A stretch of DNA of 12,287 nt from JBGTGG01 sp041746855 (GTDB lineage Bacteria > Bacteroidota > Bacteroidia > Cytophagales > Cyclobacteriaceae). The stretch is from contig JBGTGG010000089.1 of NCBI GenBank assembly GCA_041746855.1, positions 1 through 12,287 on the forward strand, given 5' to 3'. The translations under genes were made by a program, and so were the position numbers. Positions 1-6,263 of the stretch are shown here, one piece after another (the stretch's first letter is position 1; every line of letters begins with the position of its first letter). Below the pieces are notes generated by a model that was not told the DNA's origin, did not search any database, and worked only from the letters and a program-made list of their open reading frames with translations.

Positions 1-1608
1 TTCCGAATTAAACTCTTTTGGGATATCGAATTTTGGAAGGAGTACATTTCGCTCTAATGAATACGATTCAATTTTATTGACGATTTCATTTATCGTTTTG
101 ATCGATTCCGGTAAATCGCCAAAGCGGGATTTCATTTCCTCCTGCGACTTGAAATAAAATTGATCGTTGGGCAATCCAAAACGATTGCCACGTCCCCGTC
201 CGATTGGTGTGGATTGGAATTCTCCTTCCTTAATACAGAGCAACACATCATGTGCGTTTGATTCTTCTTTATCCAGATAGAAAGATTCATTCGCAGCAAA
301 ATATTTCACGTTGTACTTTTCCGCCCAGCGGAGCAAGACTTCATTTACGTGGTCTTCTTCTGGCAGTCCATGGCGGTTTAATTCAATATAGAAGTCATCG
401 CCAAATTGTTGGTGCCACCAAACAAACGCATCTTCGGCTTGTTGCTCACCGACAAATAAAATCAGATAAGCTATTTCACTTGAAAGTCCACCGGTGGTTG
501 CAATCAAGTCTTTTTTATACTGGACAATTAATTCTTTATCAATCCGTGGATAAATTCCATACAAGCCTTCAATAAAACCAATGGAGGAAAGTTTAGCGAG
601 GTTATGATAGCCGTTTTTATTTTTCGCTAGCAGCACCTGTTGATATCGCCTGTCGGGATTGTCTTTTGTGAATTTTAATTTTAACCTTTCTTCAGAAAGA
701 AAAAATTCACACCCTACAATCGGTTTGATTTCATGATTGAGGGCTTCGCGAACAAACTTAAACGCACCATACATGTTGCCCAGATCAGTAAGCGCAACGG
801 CAGGCATATTATGTTCCTTTGCCTTGATCACCAGGTTTTTTACAGCCGGGGTTGATTGTAATACCGAATACTGTGAATGTGCATGAAGGTGACAAAAGGG
901 AGTAACAATTGTTACATTTTCATCTGTTCCGTATTCAACCTTTTTCTTTTTTTCTTGTTTGGCAAAATTGGCATCTCCTAAGTCGGGCGCTTCATATTCT
1001 ATTTCCTCTAGCGGTGTGGAATCAAAAGGAGACACCACTTTTTTAGCAAGCAGGCCAAAATATGCTTTGGCGGTTGCATCCACATCAAAGGCGGCATCGT
1101 GCGCATCATCAAATCCAACTCCAAAAAGCTTTTCGTATAGTTCGATCAGGCGTGGCATTTTAAGCCTTCCCCCGACTCCACCACTAAGCTGGCAGAACTC
1201 TGTGGAGGCTATACCGGTATCTAGCTTTTCTACATTCAAGATGATATCCGGATTCAATTCTTTTCGAATGAATTCCGCACCAAGGATATTTATGTCAAAT
1301 TCGATGTTGTGGCCAACCAATAAAGAGCTTTGGCCAACGTCTTTAATAAAGGCTTCTAAAACCTCTTTAAGATCAGCACCCTCTTCCGTTGCCCTTTTGG
1401 TAGAAATACCATGGACTTGTTCGGCTTTAAAGGGAATCGTAAACCCTTCCGGTTTTATGATAAAGTTCTGTTGGCTAAGCAGGCGACCGTTTCTATCATG
1501 CAATTGCCAGGCAATCTGAACGAGCCGTGGCCAGTTTTCAAGGTCAGAAATAGGAGCAGTCTTATTGCGCGGAAGCCCGGTGGTTTCCGTATCAAAAATC
1601 AGATACAT
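1..1608 (-). CDS. dnaE: DNA polymerase III alpha subunit with fused N-terminal 3'-5' exonuclease (partial, 5' part)
   Basis: Replicative DNA polymerase, catalytic subunit; 536 codons are present and the frame is still open at the window edge, so the polymerase palm, fingers and C-terminal domains lie outside. Residues about 1-185 form a DEDDh exonuclease: Exo I is DTETTG (D6, E8), Exo II is GHNIEFD (D105), and Exo III is HDAAFD (H170, D175). A lysine-rich linker (about 205-235, with KQEKKKK) leads to the PHP domain, which opens with HLHAHS (H240, H242, H244) and continues with ALTDLGNMYG (D275) and IKPIVGCEFF. The start at 1606-1608 puts the first catalytic Asp at residue 6, as usual for this exonuclease fold, and no earlier start is needed. 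Proofreading is therefore probably in cis rather than by a separate DnaQ. The usual PHP motif TDHGNM reads TDLGNM here (L276), which suggests a weakened PHP metal site. Family assignment is firm; loss of PHP activity is inference. Confidence 0.93.
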   Translation of the reverse strand, partial: MYLIFDTETTGLPRNKTAPISDLENWPRLVQIAWQLHDRNGRLLSQQNFIIKPEGFTIPFKAEQVHGISTKRATEEGADLKEVLEAFIKDVGQSSLLVGHNIEFDINILGAEFIRKELNPDIILNVEKLDTGIASTEFCQLSGGVGGRLKMPRLIELYEKLFGVGFDDAHDAAFDVDATAKAYFGLLAKKVVSPFDSTPLEEIEYEAPDLGDANFAKQEKKKKVEYGTDENVTIVTPFCHLHAHSQYSVLQSTPAVKNLVIKAKEHNMPAVALTDLGNMYGAFKFVREALNHEIKPIVGCEFFLSEERLKLKFTKDNPDRRYQQVLLAKNKNGYHNLAKLSSIGFIEGLYGIYPRIDKELIVQYKKDLIATTGGLSSEIAYLILFVGEQQAEDAFVWWHQQFGDDFYIELNRHGLPEEDHVNEVLLRWAEKYNVKYFAANESFYLDKEESNAHDVLLCIKEGEFQSTPIGRGRGNRFGLPNDQFYFKSQEEMKSRFGDLPESIKTINEIVNKIESYSLERNVLLPKFDIPKEFNSE

Positions 1609-1756
1609 TGATGAGCGTTTAGTGGTTGCTGTGGGTAAAAGTAGAGCAAATTACCCTAAAAAAGAATTCAAGATTAATTCCCAATTTAGGAATATTTATC
1701 AAAAATGGATTTATAAATGGGAAGTATGAAATTGTAACTAATTGAAAATCAATGAT

Positions 1757-1764
1757 CAAATTTA
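1757..1764 (-). promoter_or_regulatory. Possible -7 element for dnaE (weak)
   Basis: Read on the minus strand this is TAAATTTG, a full match to the Bacteroidota -7 consensus TAnnTTTG. I see no TTG about 20 nt upstream of it, and it would give a leader of roughly 140 nt before the dnaE start. An alternative is TAATTTG near 1650, which is one base short of the consensus. This is only a candidate. Confidence 0.22.
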
Positions 1765-1813
1765 TGGCCTGAAATATGGCTTAAGGCTAAAAGAATTATA
1801 AACTGTATTTCAA

Positions 1814-1927
1814 ATGAAACGCTTAGTAAATTCGATTTTAAATTTTTTAAAGAAGGAGTGGTTCTTATTGGTTGCCGTTGCAACAATAGCAATCATCTTA
1901 TTGATTTTCAATTATCTTCTGAATTAA
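1814..1927 (+). CDS. Small single-pass membrane peptide, 37 aa (hypothetical)
   Basis: The frame runs from ATG at 1814 to TAA at 1925. The product begins MKRLVNSILNFLKKEW, a positively charged amphipathic N-terminus, followed by one hydrophobic segment (about residues 17-36, FLLVAVATIAIILLIFNYLL). This is the layout of a small inner-membrane protein with its N-terminus in the cytoplasm. It lies alone in the 435-bp gap between dnaE and sdhC and points toward sdhC, ending 116 nt before it. I see no clear ribosome binding site or TAnnTTTG element just upstream, but Bacteroidota genes often lack a Shine-Dalgarno sequence. I do not recognise the family. A chance reading frame in AT-rich DNA is possible, although a Lys/Arg head followed by an uninterrupted hydrophobic helix is not typical of noise. 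Confidence 0.45.
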   Translation: MKRLVNSILNFLKKEWFLLVAVATIAIILLIFNYLLN

Positions 1928-1980
1928 GTGCGTTTTGGTTAATAAGACTCTTTCCATTTAACAAACAAATGCCTTCATAA

Positions 1981-2011
1981 TTGGTTAATATGACGTTCGC
2001 GAGTATTTTTG
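1981..2011 (+). promoter_or_regulatory. Bacteroidota-type promoter of the sdhCAB operon
   Basis: A TTG at 1981-1983 is followed by a 20-nt spacer and then TATTTTTG at 2004-2011, a full match to the -7 consensus TAnnTTTG used by the Bacteroidota primary sigma factor. Transcription would start near 2016-2019, leaving a short leader of about 25-28 nt before the sdhC ATG. Position, spacing and both boxes agree, so this is the best promoter candidate in the window. Confidence 0.6.
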
Positions 2012-2043
2012 GAGCACACCATTAATTCTCACCGAGTTTATAT

Positions 2044-2724
2044 ATGAATTGGTTTACAAATCTTTTTTCGAGTACCCTTGGAAAGAAGCTTATCATGGCC
2101 CTCACGGGTTTTTTTCTCATTGCTTTTTTAGCGGTTCACCTGACAGGTAATCTTCAGCTACTGAAAGATGATGGCGGTAAGGCTTTTAATAAATACGCTG
2201 AATTTATGGGGAATAACCCACTCATTCAGATTGTATCCAAAGTAAATTTTGCTTTAATCCTGATGCATGCCATCTGGGGAATTTGGCTCACCATTAAAAA
2301 TCGGAAAGCCCGCGGTCCTGTAGGGTATGCCGTTACAAACAAGTCTGCAATTTGGAGCTCTCGGAACATGGGAATTTTAGGAACCCTGATCTTGGTTTTC
2401 CTGGTTGTTCACATTCGTCACTTTTATGCCGAAGTACATTTTTTTGGAGGAGTAGATATGGTCACCTATGACGATGAACAAATTCATAATTTATATGCCA
2501 CAGTTGCGCTTTGGTTTACAAAGGGTTGGTACGTAGCGCTCTATGTTTTCTGTATGGCTGCACTTGGCTTTCACTTGTGGCATGGATTCTCTAGTGTGTT
2601 CCAAACACTAGGACTGAACCACGTAAAATATAATGGCATCATCAATTTTGTTGGTCGTGCCTTCTCGATAATTGTTCCTGCGCTTTTCGCCTGGATACCT
2701 TTGTATATGTATTTTTTCTTATAG
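2044..2724 (+). CDS. sdhC: Succinate dehydrogenase cytochrome b558 subunit
   Basis: Membrane anchor of complex II (succinate:quinone oxidoreductase), which passes electrons from the SdhB iron-sulfur clusters to menaquinone through haem b. The 226-residue product has five hydrophobic segments, at about 16-36, 62-84, 109-128, 162-186 and 200-226. Histidines near or inside them (H32, H75, H123, H126, H177, H180) are candidate haem ligands. This is the single-anchor, five-helix type found in Bacillus and Bacteroidota rather than the separate SdhC/SdhD pair of Proteobacteria. It is first in the operon, 12 nt before sdhA, with a convincing promoter just upstream. The ATG at 2044 is the first in the frame after the promoter and gives the usual short N-terminus before helix 1. 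Direction of the reaction (succinate oxidation or fumarate reduction) cannot be read from sequence. Confidence 0.93.
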   Translation: MNWFTNLFSSTLGKKLIMALTGFFLIAFLAVHLTGNLQLLKDDGGKAFNKYAEFMGNNPLIQIVSKVNFALILMHAIWGIWLTIKNRKARGPVGYAVTNKSAIWSSRNMGILGTLILVFLVVHIRHFYAEVHFFGGVDMVTYDDEQIHNLYATVALWFTKGWYVALYVFCMAALGFHLWHGFSSVFQTLGLNHVKYNGIINFVGRAFSIIVPALFAWIPLYMYFFL

Positions 2725-2736
2725 AATATTAAGAAT

Positions 2737-4659
2737 ATGACTTTAGATTCCAAGATTCCAGCAGGGCCATTGGCCGAGAAGTGGAGCAAACATAAATTCA
2801 ATCTCAAGCTTGTTAACCCAGCCAACAAACGAAAGTATGATATTATTGTTGTTGGCACAGGCCTCGCAGGTGCATCAGCAGCCGCATCACTGGCTGAACT
2901 CGGGTACAACGTAAAATCTTTTTGCTTTCAAGATAGTCCGAGACGGGCGCACAGTATTGCCGCGCAAGGGGGTATCAATGCTGCAAAGAATTATCAGAAT
3001 GATGGGGATAGTGTATATCGGCTTTTTTATGATACGATTAAGGGAGGAGATTATAGATCGCGTGAAGCAAACGTGCACCGTCTTGCGGAAGTGAGTGTCA
3101 ATATTATTGACCAGTGCGTGGCGCAAGGTGTTCCTTTCGCAAGAGAGTATGGCGGGCTTTTAGATAACCGATCTTTTGGTGGCGCGCAGGTATCCAGAAC
3201 ATTTTATGCCCGCGGTCAAACCGGGCAACAATTATTGCTTGGCGCGTACAGCGCATTGAATCGTCAGATTGCCAATGGAAAAGTGACCATGTACAACCGC
3301 ACAGAAATGTTAGATGTGGTGATGGTCGATGGTAAAGCGCGTGGCATCATAACACGCGATTTGATTACAGGAAAAATTGAAGCGCACAGTGGGCATGCTG
3401 TTTTACTTTGCACCGGTGGATATGGAAACGTTTTCTTCTTGTCAACAAATGCAAAAGGTTCAAACGTAACAGCCGCTTGGCGTGCGCATAAGAAAGGAGC
3501 CTTCTTTGGCAACCCTTGCTTTACGCAAATTCACCCAACGTGTATTCCCGTTTCCGGGGATCACCAATCGAAGCTTACATTGATGTCGGAATCATTGCGA
3601 AATGATGGACGCGTGTGGGTACCGAAAGTAGCGAAGAAAGGCTTGACTGCGAAAGAGGCGATGAGCATGCCGGAAGGTGATCGTGATTATTTCCTTGAAA
3701 GAAAATATCCATCCTTCGGAAATCTTGTTCCGCGTGATGTGGCTTCCCGTAATGCGAAGATGATGTGCGATGAAGGAAGGGGAGTAGGTGCTACTGGTCT
3801 TGCAGTATTTCTTGATTTCACGGATGCGATTAAGCGCGAAGGAAAAGATGCGATTGCTGCGAAGTATGGTAATCTCTTTGATATGTATCAACAAATTACC
3901 GGAGACAATCCATATCAAGGACCAATGATGATTTATCCAGCAGTGCATTATACAATGGGTGGTTTGTGGGTTGATTATAATTTAATGACATCGGTACCGG
4001 GCTTGTATGCATTAGGAGAAGCGAACTTCTCTGACCATGGTGCAAACCGGTTAGGGGCGAGTGCCTTGATGCAAGGATTGGCTGATGGTTATTTTGTTAT
4101 TCCATACACCATTGGAGATTACCTCGCGGGAATGTCGAATGAGAAAGTTGGAACAGACCGTCCGGAGTTTAAAGAATCCATGGAGGCTGTTCAAGCGCGG
4201 ATTGATAAACTTCTTTCGATTAAAGGAAAGAAGAGTGTCGATCAATTCCATAAAGAACTGGGTCACGTGATGTGGGATTATTGTGGTATGTCTCGCACGG
4301 AAGAAGGGTTGAAAAAAGCTAAAGGATTGGTTCAGAATATCCGCAAGGAATTCTGGGAGAATGTAAATGTACTGGGAAGCAACAACGAGTTAAATCAGGA
4401 GCTTGAAAAAGCAAATCGTGTTGCCGACTTTATCGAGCTTGGCGAATTGATGATTGACGATGCGCTGGAGCGCTCTGAGTCCTGTGGTGGTCACTTCCGC
4501 GAAGAATCGCAAACACCGGAAGGTGAAGCCTTGCGGAAAGATGATGAATTCTCTTTTGTTTCTGCCTGGCAATATCAAGGTGAAAATCAGCCTGAAGTGT
4601 TAAATAAAGAGAAGTTGGAATTTGAAAATGTTAAACTCACGCAAAGAAGCTATAAGTAA
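2737..4659 (+). CDS. sdhA: Succinate dehydrogenase/fumarate reductase flavoprotein subunit
   Basis: Catalytic subunit of complex II, on the cytoplasmic face of the membrane: it oxidises succinate to fumarate on covalently bound FAD and hands electrons to SdhB. The 640 residues match the Bacillus/Bacteroidota family in length. The Rossmann fold begins YDIIVVGTGLAG (glycines 40, 42, 45). The FAD-linking histidine is H72 in RRAHSIAAQGGI. Later come the substrate-site segment QIHPTCIP, the catalytic-arginine region VPRDVASRNAK, HYTMGGLWVD, and the FAD-binding segment LGEANFSDHGANRLGASAL. The C-terminal helical and cap region ends FENVKLTQRSYK. All key residues I can check are present. It lies 12 nt after sdhC, and its stop is one base before the sdhB start, so the three genes are almost certainly co-transcribed and translationally coupled. 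Confidence 0.96.
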   Translation: MTLDSKIPAGPLAEKWSKHKFNLKLVNPANKRKYDIIVVGTGLAGASAAASLAELGYNVKSFCFQDSPRRAHSIAAQGGINAAKNYQNDGDSVYRLFYDTIKGGDYRSREANVHRLAEVSVNIIDQCVAQGVPFAREYGGLLDNRSFGGAQVSRTFYARGQTGQQLLLGAYSALNRQIANGKVTMYNRTEMLDVVMVDGKARGIITRDLITGKIEAHSGHAVLLCTGGYGNVFFLSTNAKGSNVTAAWRAHKKGAFFGNPCFTQIHPTCIPVSGDHQSKLTLMSESLRNDGRVWVPKVAKKGLTAKEAMSMPEGDRDYFLERKYPSFGNLVPRDVASRNAKMMCDEGRGVGATGLAVFLDFTDAIKREGKDAIAAKYGNLFDMYQQITGDNPYQGPMMIYPAVHYTMGGLWVDYNLMTSVPGLYALGEANFSDHGANRLGASALMQGLADGYFVIPYTIGDYLAGMSNEKVGTDRPEFKESMEAVQARIDKLLSIKGKKSVDQFHKELGHVMWDYCGMSRTEEGLKKAKGLVQNIRKEFWENVNVLGSNNELNQELEKANRVADFIELGELMIDDALERSESCGGHFREESQTPEGEALRKDDEFSFVSAWQYQGENQPEVLNKEKLEFENVKLTQRSYK

Positions 4660-4660
4660 T

Positions 4661-5410
4661 ATGAAGATTACACTTAAAGTCTGGAAACAAAAGAATCAAA
4701 ACGACAAGGGAAGTTTCAAAACGTATCCGGTTGATCATGTATCGCCTGATATGTCTTTTCTTGAAATGTTTGACGTACTGAACGAGAGTTTAATTCAGAA
4801 AAACGAAGAACCCATCGCGTTCGATCACGATTGCCGCGAAGGAATTTGCGGAATGTGCAGCATGTATATCAATGGTCGGCCGCATGGTCCGCAGCAGACT
4901 ACCACGTGTCAATTGCACATGCGTAGCTTTAAAGATGGCGATACCATTACAGTGGAGCCTTGGCGTGCACAAGCATTTCCAGTAATTAAAGATTTGGTTG
5001 TTGATCGCACGGGGTTTGATCGCATTCAACAAAAAGGAGGATTTGTTTCTGTTGGTACAGGCGGTGTACCGGATGCAAACGAAATTCCGATTCCTAAAAA
5101 AATTGCAGACATCGCTTTTGATTCAGCAACCTGTATTGGTTGTGGTGCGTGTGTTGCTGCTTGTAAGAATTCTTCAGCGATGTTGTTTGTAAGTGCAAAA
5201 GTTTCCCAGTTTGCATTGTTGCCACAAGGACAAACGGAAAGAAAGACCCGTGTTGAAAACATGGTAGCACAAATGGATGCGGAGGGTTTTGGTGCCTGCA
5301 CGAATACCTATGCGTGCCAAGCTGAATGTCCTAAAGATATTAGTGTAACGAACATTGCACGGATGAATAGGGAATATTTCAGTGCTAAACTAACATCTGA
5401 TAATATTTAA
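4661..5410 (+). CDS. sdhB: Succinate dehydrogenase iron-sulfur subunit
   Basis: Electron-transfer subunit of complex II, linking SdhA-bound FAD to the membrane anchor. The 249 residues have a plant-type ferredoxin domain with [2Fe-2S] ligands C58, C63, C66 (CREGICGMC) and C83, then a bacterial ferredoxin domain with C158, C161, C164, C168 and a second set C213, C219, C223 (followed by Pro). Together these fit the standard 2Fe-2S, 4Fe-4S and 3Fe-4S centres. I chose the ATG at 4661, one base after the sdhA stop, over an in-frame ATG at 4622 that lies inside sdhA. The later start gives MKITLKVWKQ, which matches the usual beginning of the family; the extra 13 residues would be sdhA sequence read in another frame. 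It is the last gene of the operon and is followed at once by a large palindrome. Confidence 0.95.
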   Translation: MKITLKVWKQKNQNDKGSFKTYPVDHVSPDMSFLEMFDVLNESLIQKNEEPIAFDHDCREGICGMCSMYINGRPHGPQQTTTCQLHMRSFKDGDTITVEPWRAQAFPVIKDLVVDRTGFDRIQQKGGFVSVGTGGVPDANEIPIPKKIADIAFDSATCIGCGACVAACKNSSAMLFVSAKVSQFALLPQGQTERKTRVENMVAQMDAEGFGACTNTYACQAECPKDISVTNIARMNREYFSAKLTSDNI

Positions 5411-5483
5411 GGTTTACCCGTCAGACCGCTTGGAGCCTGCCTGCGCAAGCTACGGCAAAGGCAGGCGGTCTGACGGGTAAATC
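5411..5483. repeat. Palindromic (REP/BIME-like) repeat, possible sdhCAB terminator
   Basis: Arms of 17 nt at 5413-5429 (TTTACCCGTCAGACCGC) and 5465-5481 are exact reverse complements. Two more pairs outside them (one G-U) extend the stem to 19 bp. The interior contains a second inverted repeat, CTGCCT at 5437-5442 with AGGCAG at 5459-5464, around GCGCAAGCTACGGCAA. The extra bases 5430-5436 on one side make the structure asymmetric. It starts at the first base after the sdhB stop. From memory, GC-rich units of this kind recur between genes in Bacteroidota; I cannot confirm copy number from one window. It could end or stabilise the sdhCAB transcript, although no clear T-run follows it. Confidence 0.75.
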
Positions 5484-5518
5484 ATTTCAACTCCGCCAGC
5501 GCCTCTTTCAAATCCTTG
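5482..5518 (-). repeat. Degenerate copy of the valS 3' end (left repeat of the accessory island)
   Basis: Read on the minus strand this stretch encodes a C-terminal tail DLKEALAELK followed by TGA, close to the valS ending ILKETLAGLK-TAA at 6226-6261. At the DNA level, about 24 of the 30 bases from the stop codon inward are identical, and a single-base gap extends the match to a following TCCT. Both copies point the same way and bracket the PIN cassette. It may be a relic of duplication at insertion, the tail of a lost gene, or chance similarity of two amphipathic helix ends. Confidence 0.35.
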
Positions 5519-5555
5519 CAACCTAAAATCAACAGGGATTTCGTAATTTTATCAA

Positions 5556-6019
5556 ATGAAGAAGCAGCGGATTTATCTTGATACTTCAGTTTTGGAGGAT
5601 ATTTTGATATTGAATTTGAGGAATTTACCATACCCCTTTTCGAGAGAATAGAAAAAGGCGAGTTTCAAGTATTACTTTCTGCCGTTTTGTAACGGGAACT
5701 TGACCCAGCACCTGAGAAGATAGTAAAGCTTATTACCGACCTTAAAAGTGAGTACATTGAATTCCTTGATGAAGATGAGGAAGCTGTGGACTTGGCTACA
5801 GGATATATAACAGAAAAAGTTGTGGGAGAAACTAGCTTTGTAGATTGTCTGCATATTGCACTGGCCACTATAAATCGAGCAGATTTGCTTGTGAGTTGGA
5901 ACTTTAAACATATCGTAAACATTGAACGAATACGTGGATATAATTCCATCAACATAAAAAATGGTTATAAACAATTGGAAATTCGATCACCAAGAGACTT
6001 AATGAATTATGGAAACTAA
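5556..6019 (+). pseudogene. PIN-domain (VapC-like) ribonuclease toxin gene, disrupted
   Basis: The ATG at 5556 opens MKKQRIYLDTSV, with the first PIN acidic residue D9. The frame is then lost at the T-run 5590-5593: one more T would give the expected FGGYFDIEFEEF and continue. In that second frame a TAA at 5690-5692 interrupts the protein between LLSAVL and RELDPAPEKI. The frame then stays open to the stop at 6017-6019, passing FVDCLHIALATINRADLL and SWNFKHIVNIERIRGYNS, the conserved second half of this PIN family. Repaired, it would be about 154 residues, normal for a single PIN domain. PIN proteins are metal-dependent RNases that are often toxins of type II toxin-antitoxin pairs. With two independent lesions the product is probably inactive. 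The fragment from ATG 5786 (77 residues) lacks the first acidic residue. A sequencing error could explain the homopolymer shift but not easily the stop as well. Confidence 0.82.
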
Positions 6020-6164
6020 AACAAAAAAGGGCTTTGATGCTGTCAATTTTGCGAGGGAGCAGAAGGACAAATTAAGTGCTGAATTGACAAAAATGTCCAA
6101 ACAAGAAATTATTGCCTATTTTAAAAAAGTGCGATTAGAAAGCAGGGTAAAACCAAGCGCCTAG
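6009..6164 (+). CDS. Small protein paired with the PIN gene, probable antitoxin (51 aa)
   Basis: ATG at 6009 to TAG at 6162. The product starts METKTKKGFDAVNFAREQKD and continues with KLSAELTKMSKQEIIAYFKK. It is charged, rich in Lys and Glu, with no membrane segment, and probably helical. Its first 11 nt overlap the end of the PIN gene in another frame, as expected for translational coupling. From memory, PIN genes whose product ends with SWNFKHIVN-like and RSPRE-like segments are often followed by a gene for a short FDxVxxxRxxxEK-type protein; this one fits that pattern. That makes it the likely antitoxin or accessory partner, in the less common toxin-first order. Unlike the toxin gene, it has no visible lesion. 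The role is inferred from neighbourhood and not from a recognised DNA-binding motif. Confidence 0.6.
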   Translation: METKTKKGFDAVNFAREQKDKLSAELTKMSKQEIIAYFKKVRLESRVKPSA

Positions 6165-6176
6165 TAGAGAAAAATT

Positions 6177-6263
6177 ATGACTACGGTTGAAAAGCAAGTT
6201 GAGCTAAAAACAAAATTCTTTAGACTTATTTCAACCCCGCTAATGTCTCTTTCAAAATCCTGA
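6177..6263 (+). pseudogene. Possible truncated reading frame overlapping the valS 3' end (28 codons)
   Basis: The frame begins MTTVEKQVELKTKFFRLI and then runs into the antisense of the valS C-terminus, stopping at TGA 6261-6263. The opening resembles the starts of short Bacteroidota antitoxin-type proteins (MTTVELK...), so it may be the head of a third cassette gene cut off at the junction with valS. It is too short to assign and could be chance. Confidence 0.2.

Noticed and set aside
959..1519. 186-residue plus-strand frame opposite dnaE
   Set aside because: It is antisense to the exonuclease domain, which has all catalytic motifs in frame; its own translation is low-complexity, serine-rich and without recognisable motifs.
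1609..2043. RNA gene or riboswitch in the dnaE-sdhC gap
   Set aside because: The region is AT-rich with no strong nested stems, no tRNA-like arms and no riboswitch core that I recognise; only the small peptide frame and the promoter are supported.
4622..4660. Earlier ATG for sdhB
   Set aside because: It lies inside sdhA and adds 13 residues unlike the family N-terminus; the ATG at 4661 directly follows the sdhA stop.
5482..5631. 49-residue minus-strand frame opposite the PIN gene start
   Set aside because: Its upper part is antisense to the recognisable PIN N-terminus, so it is not a gene; only its last codons are interesting, as a possible valS-end relic, and are listed separately.
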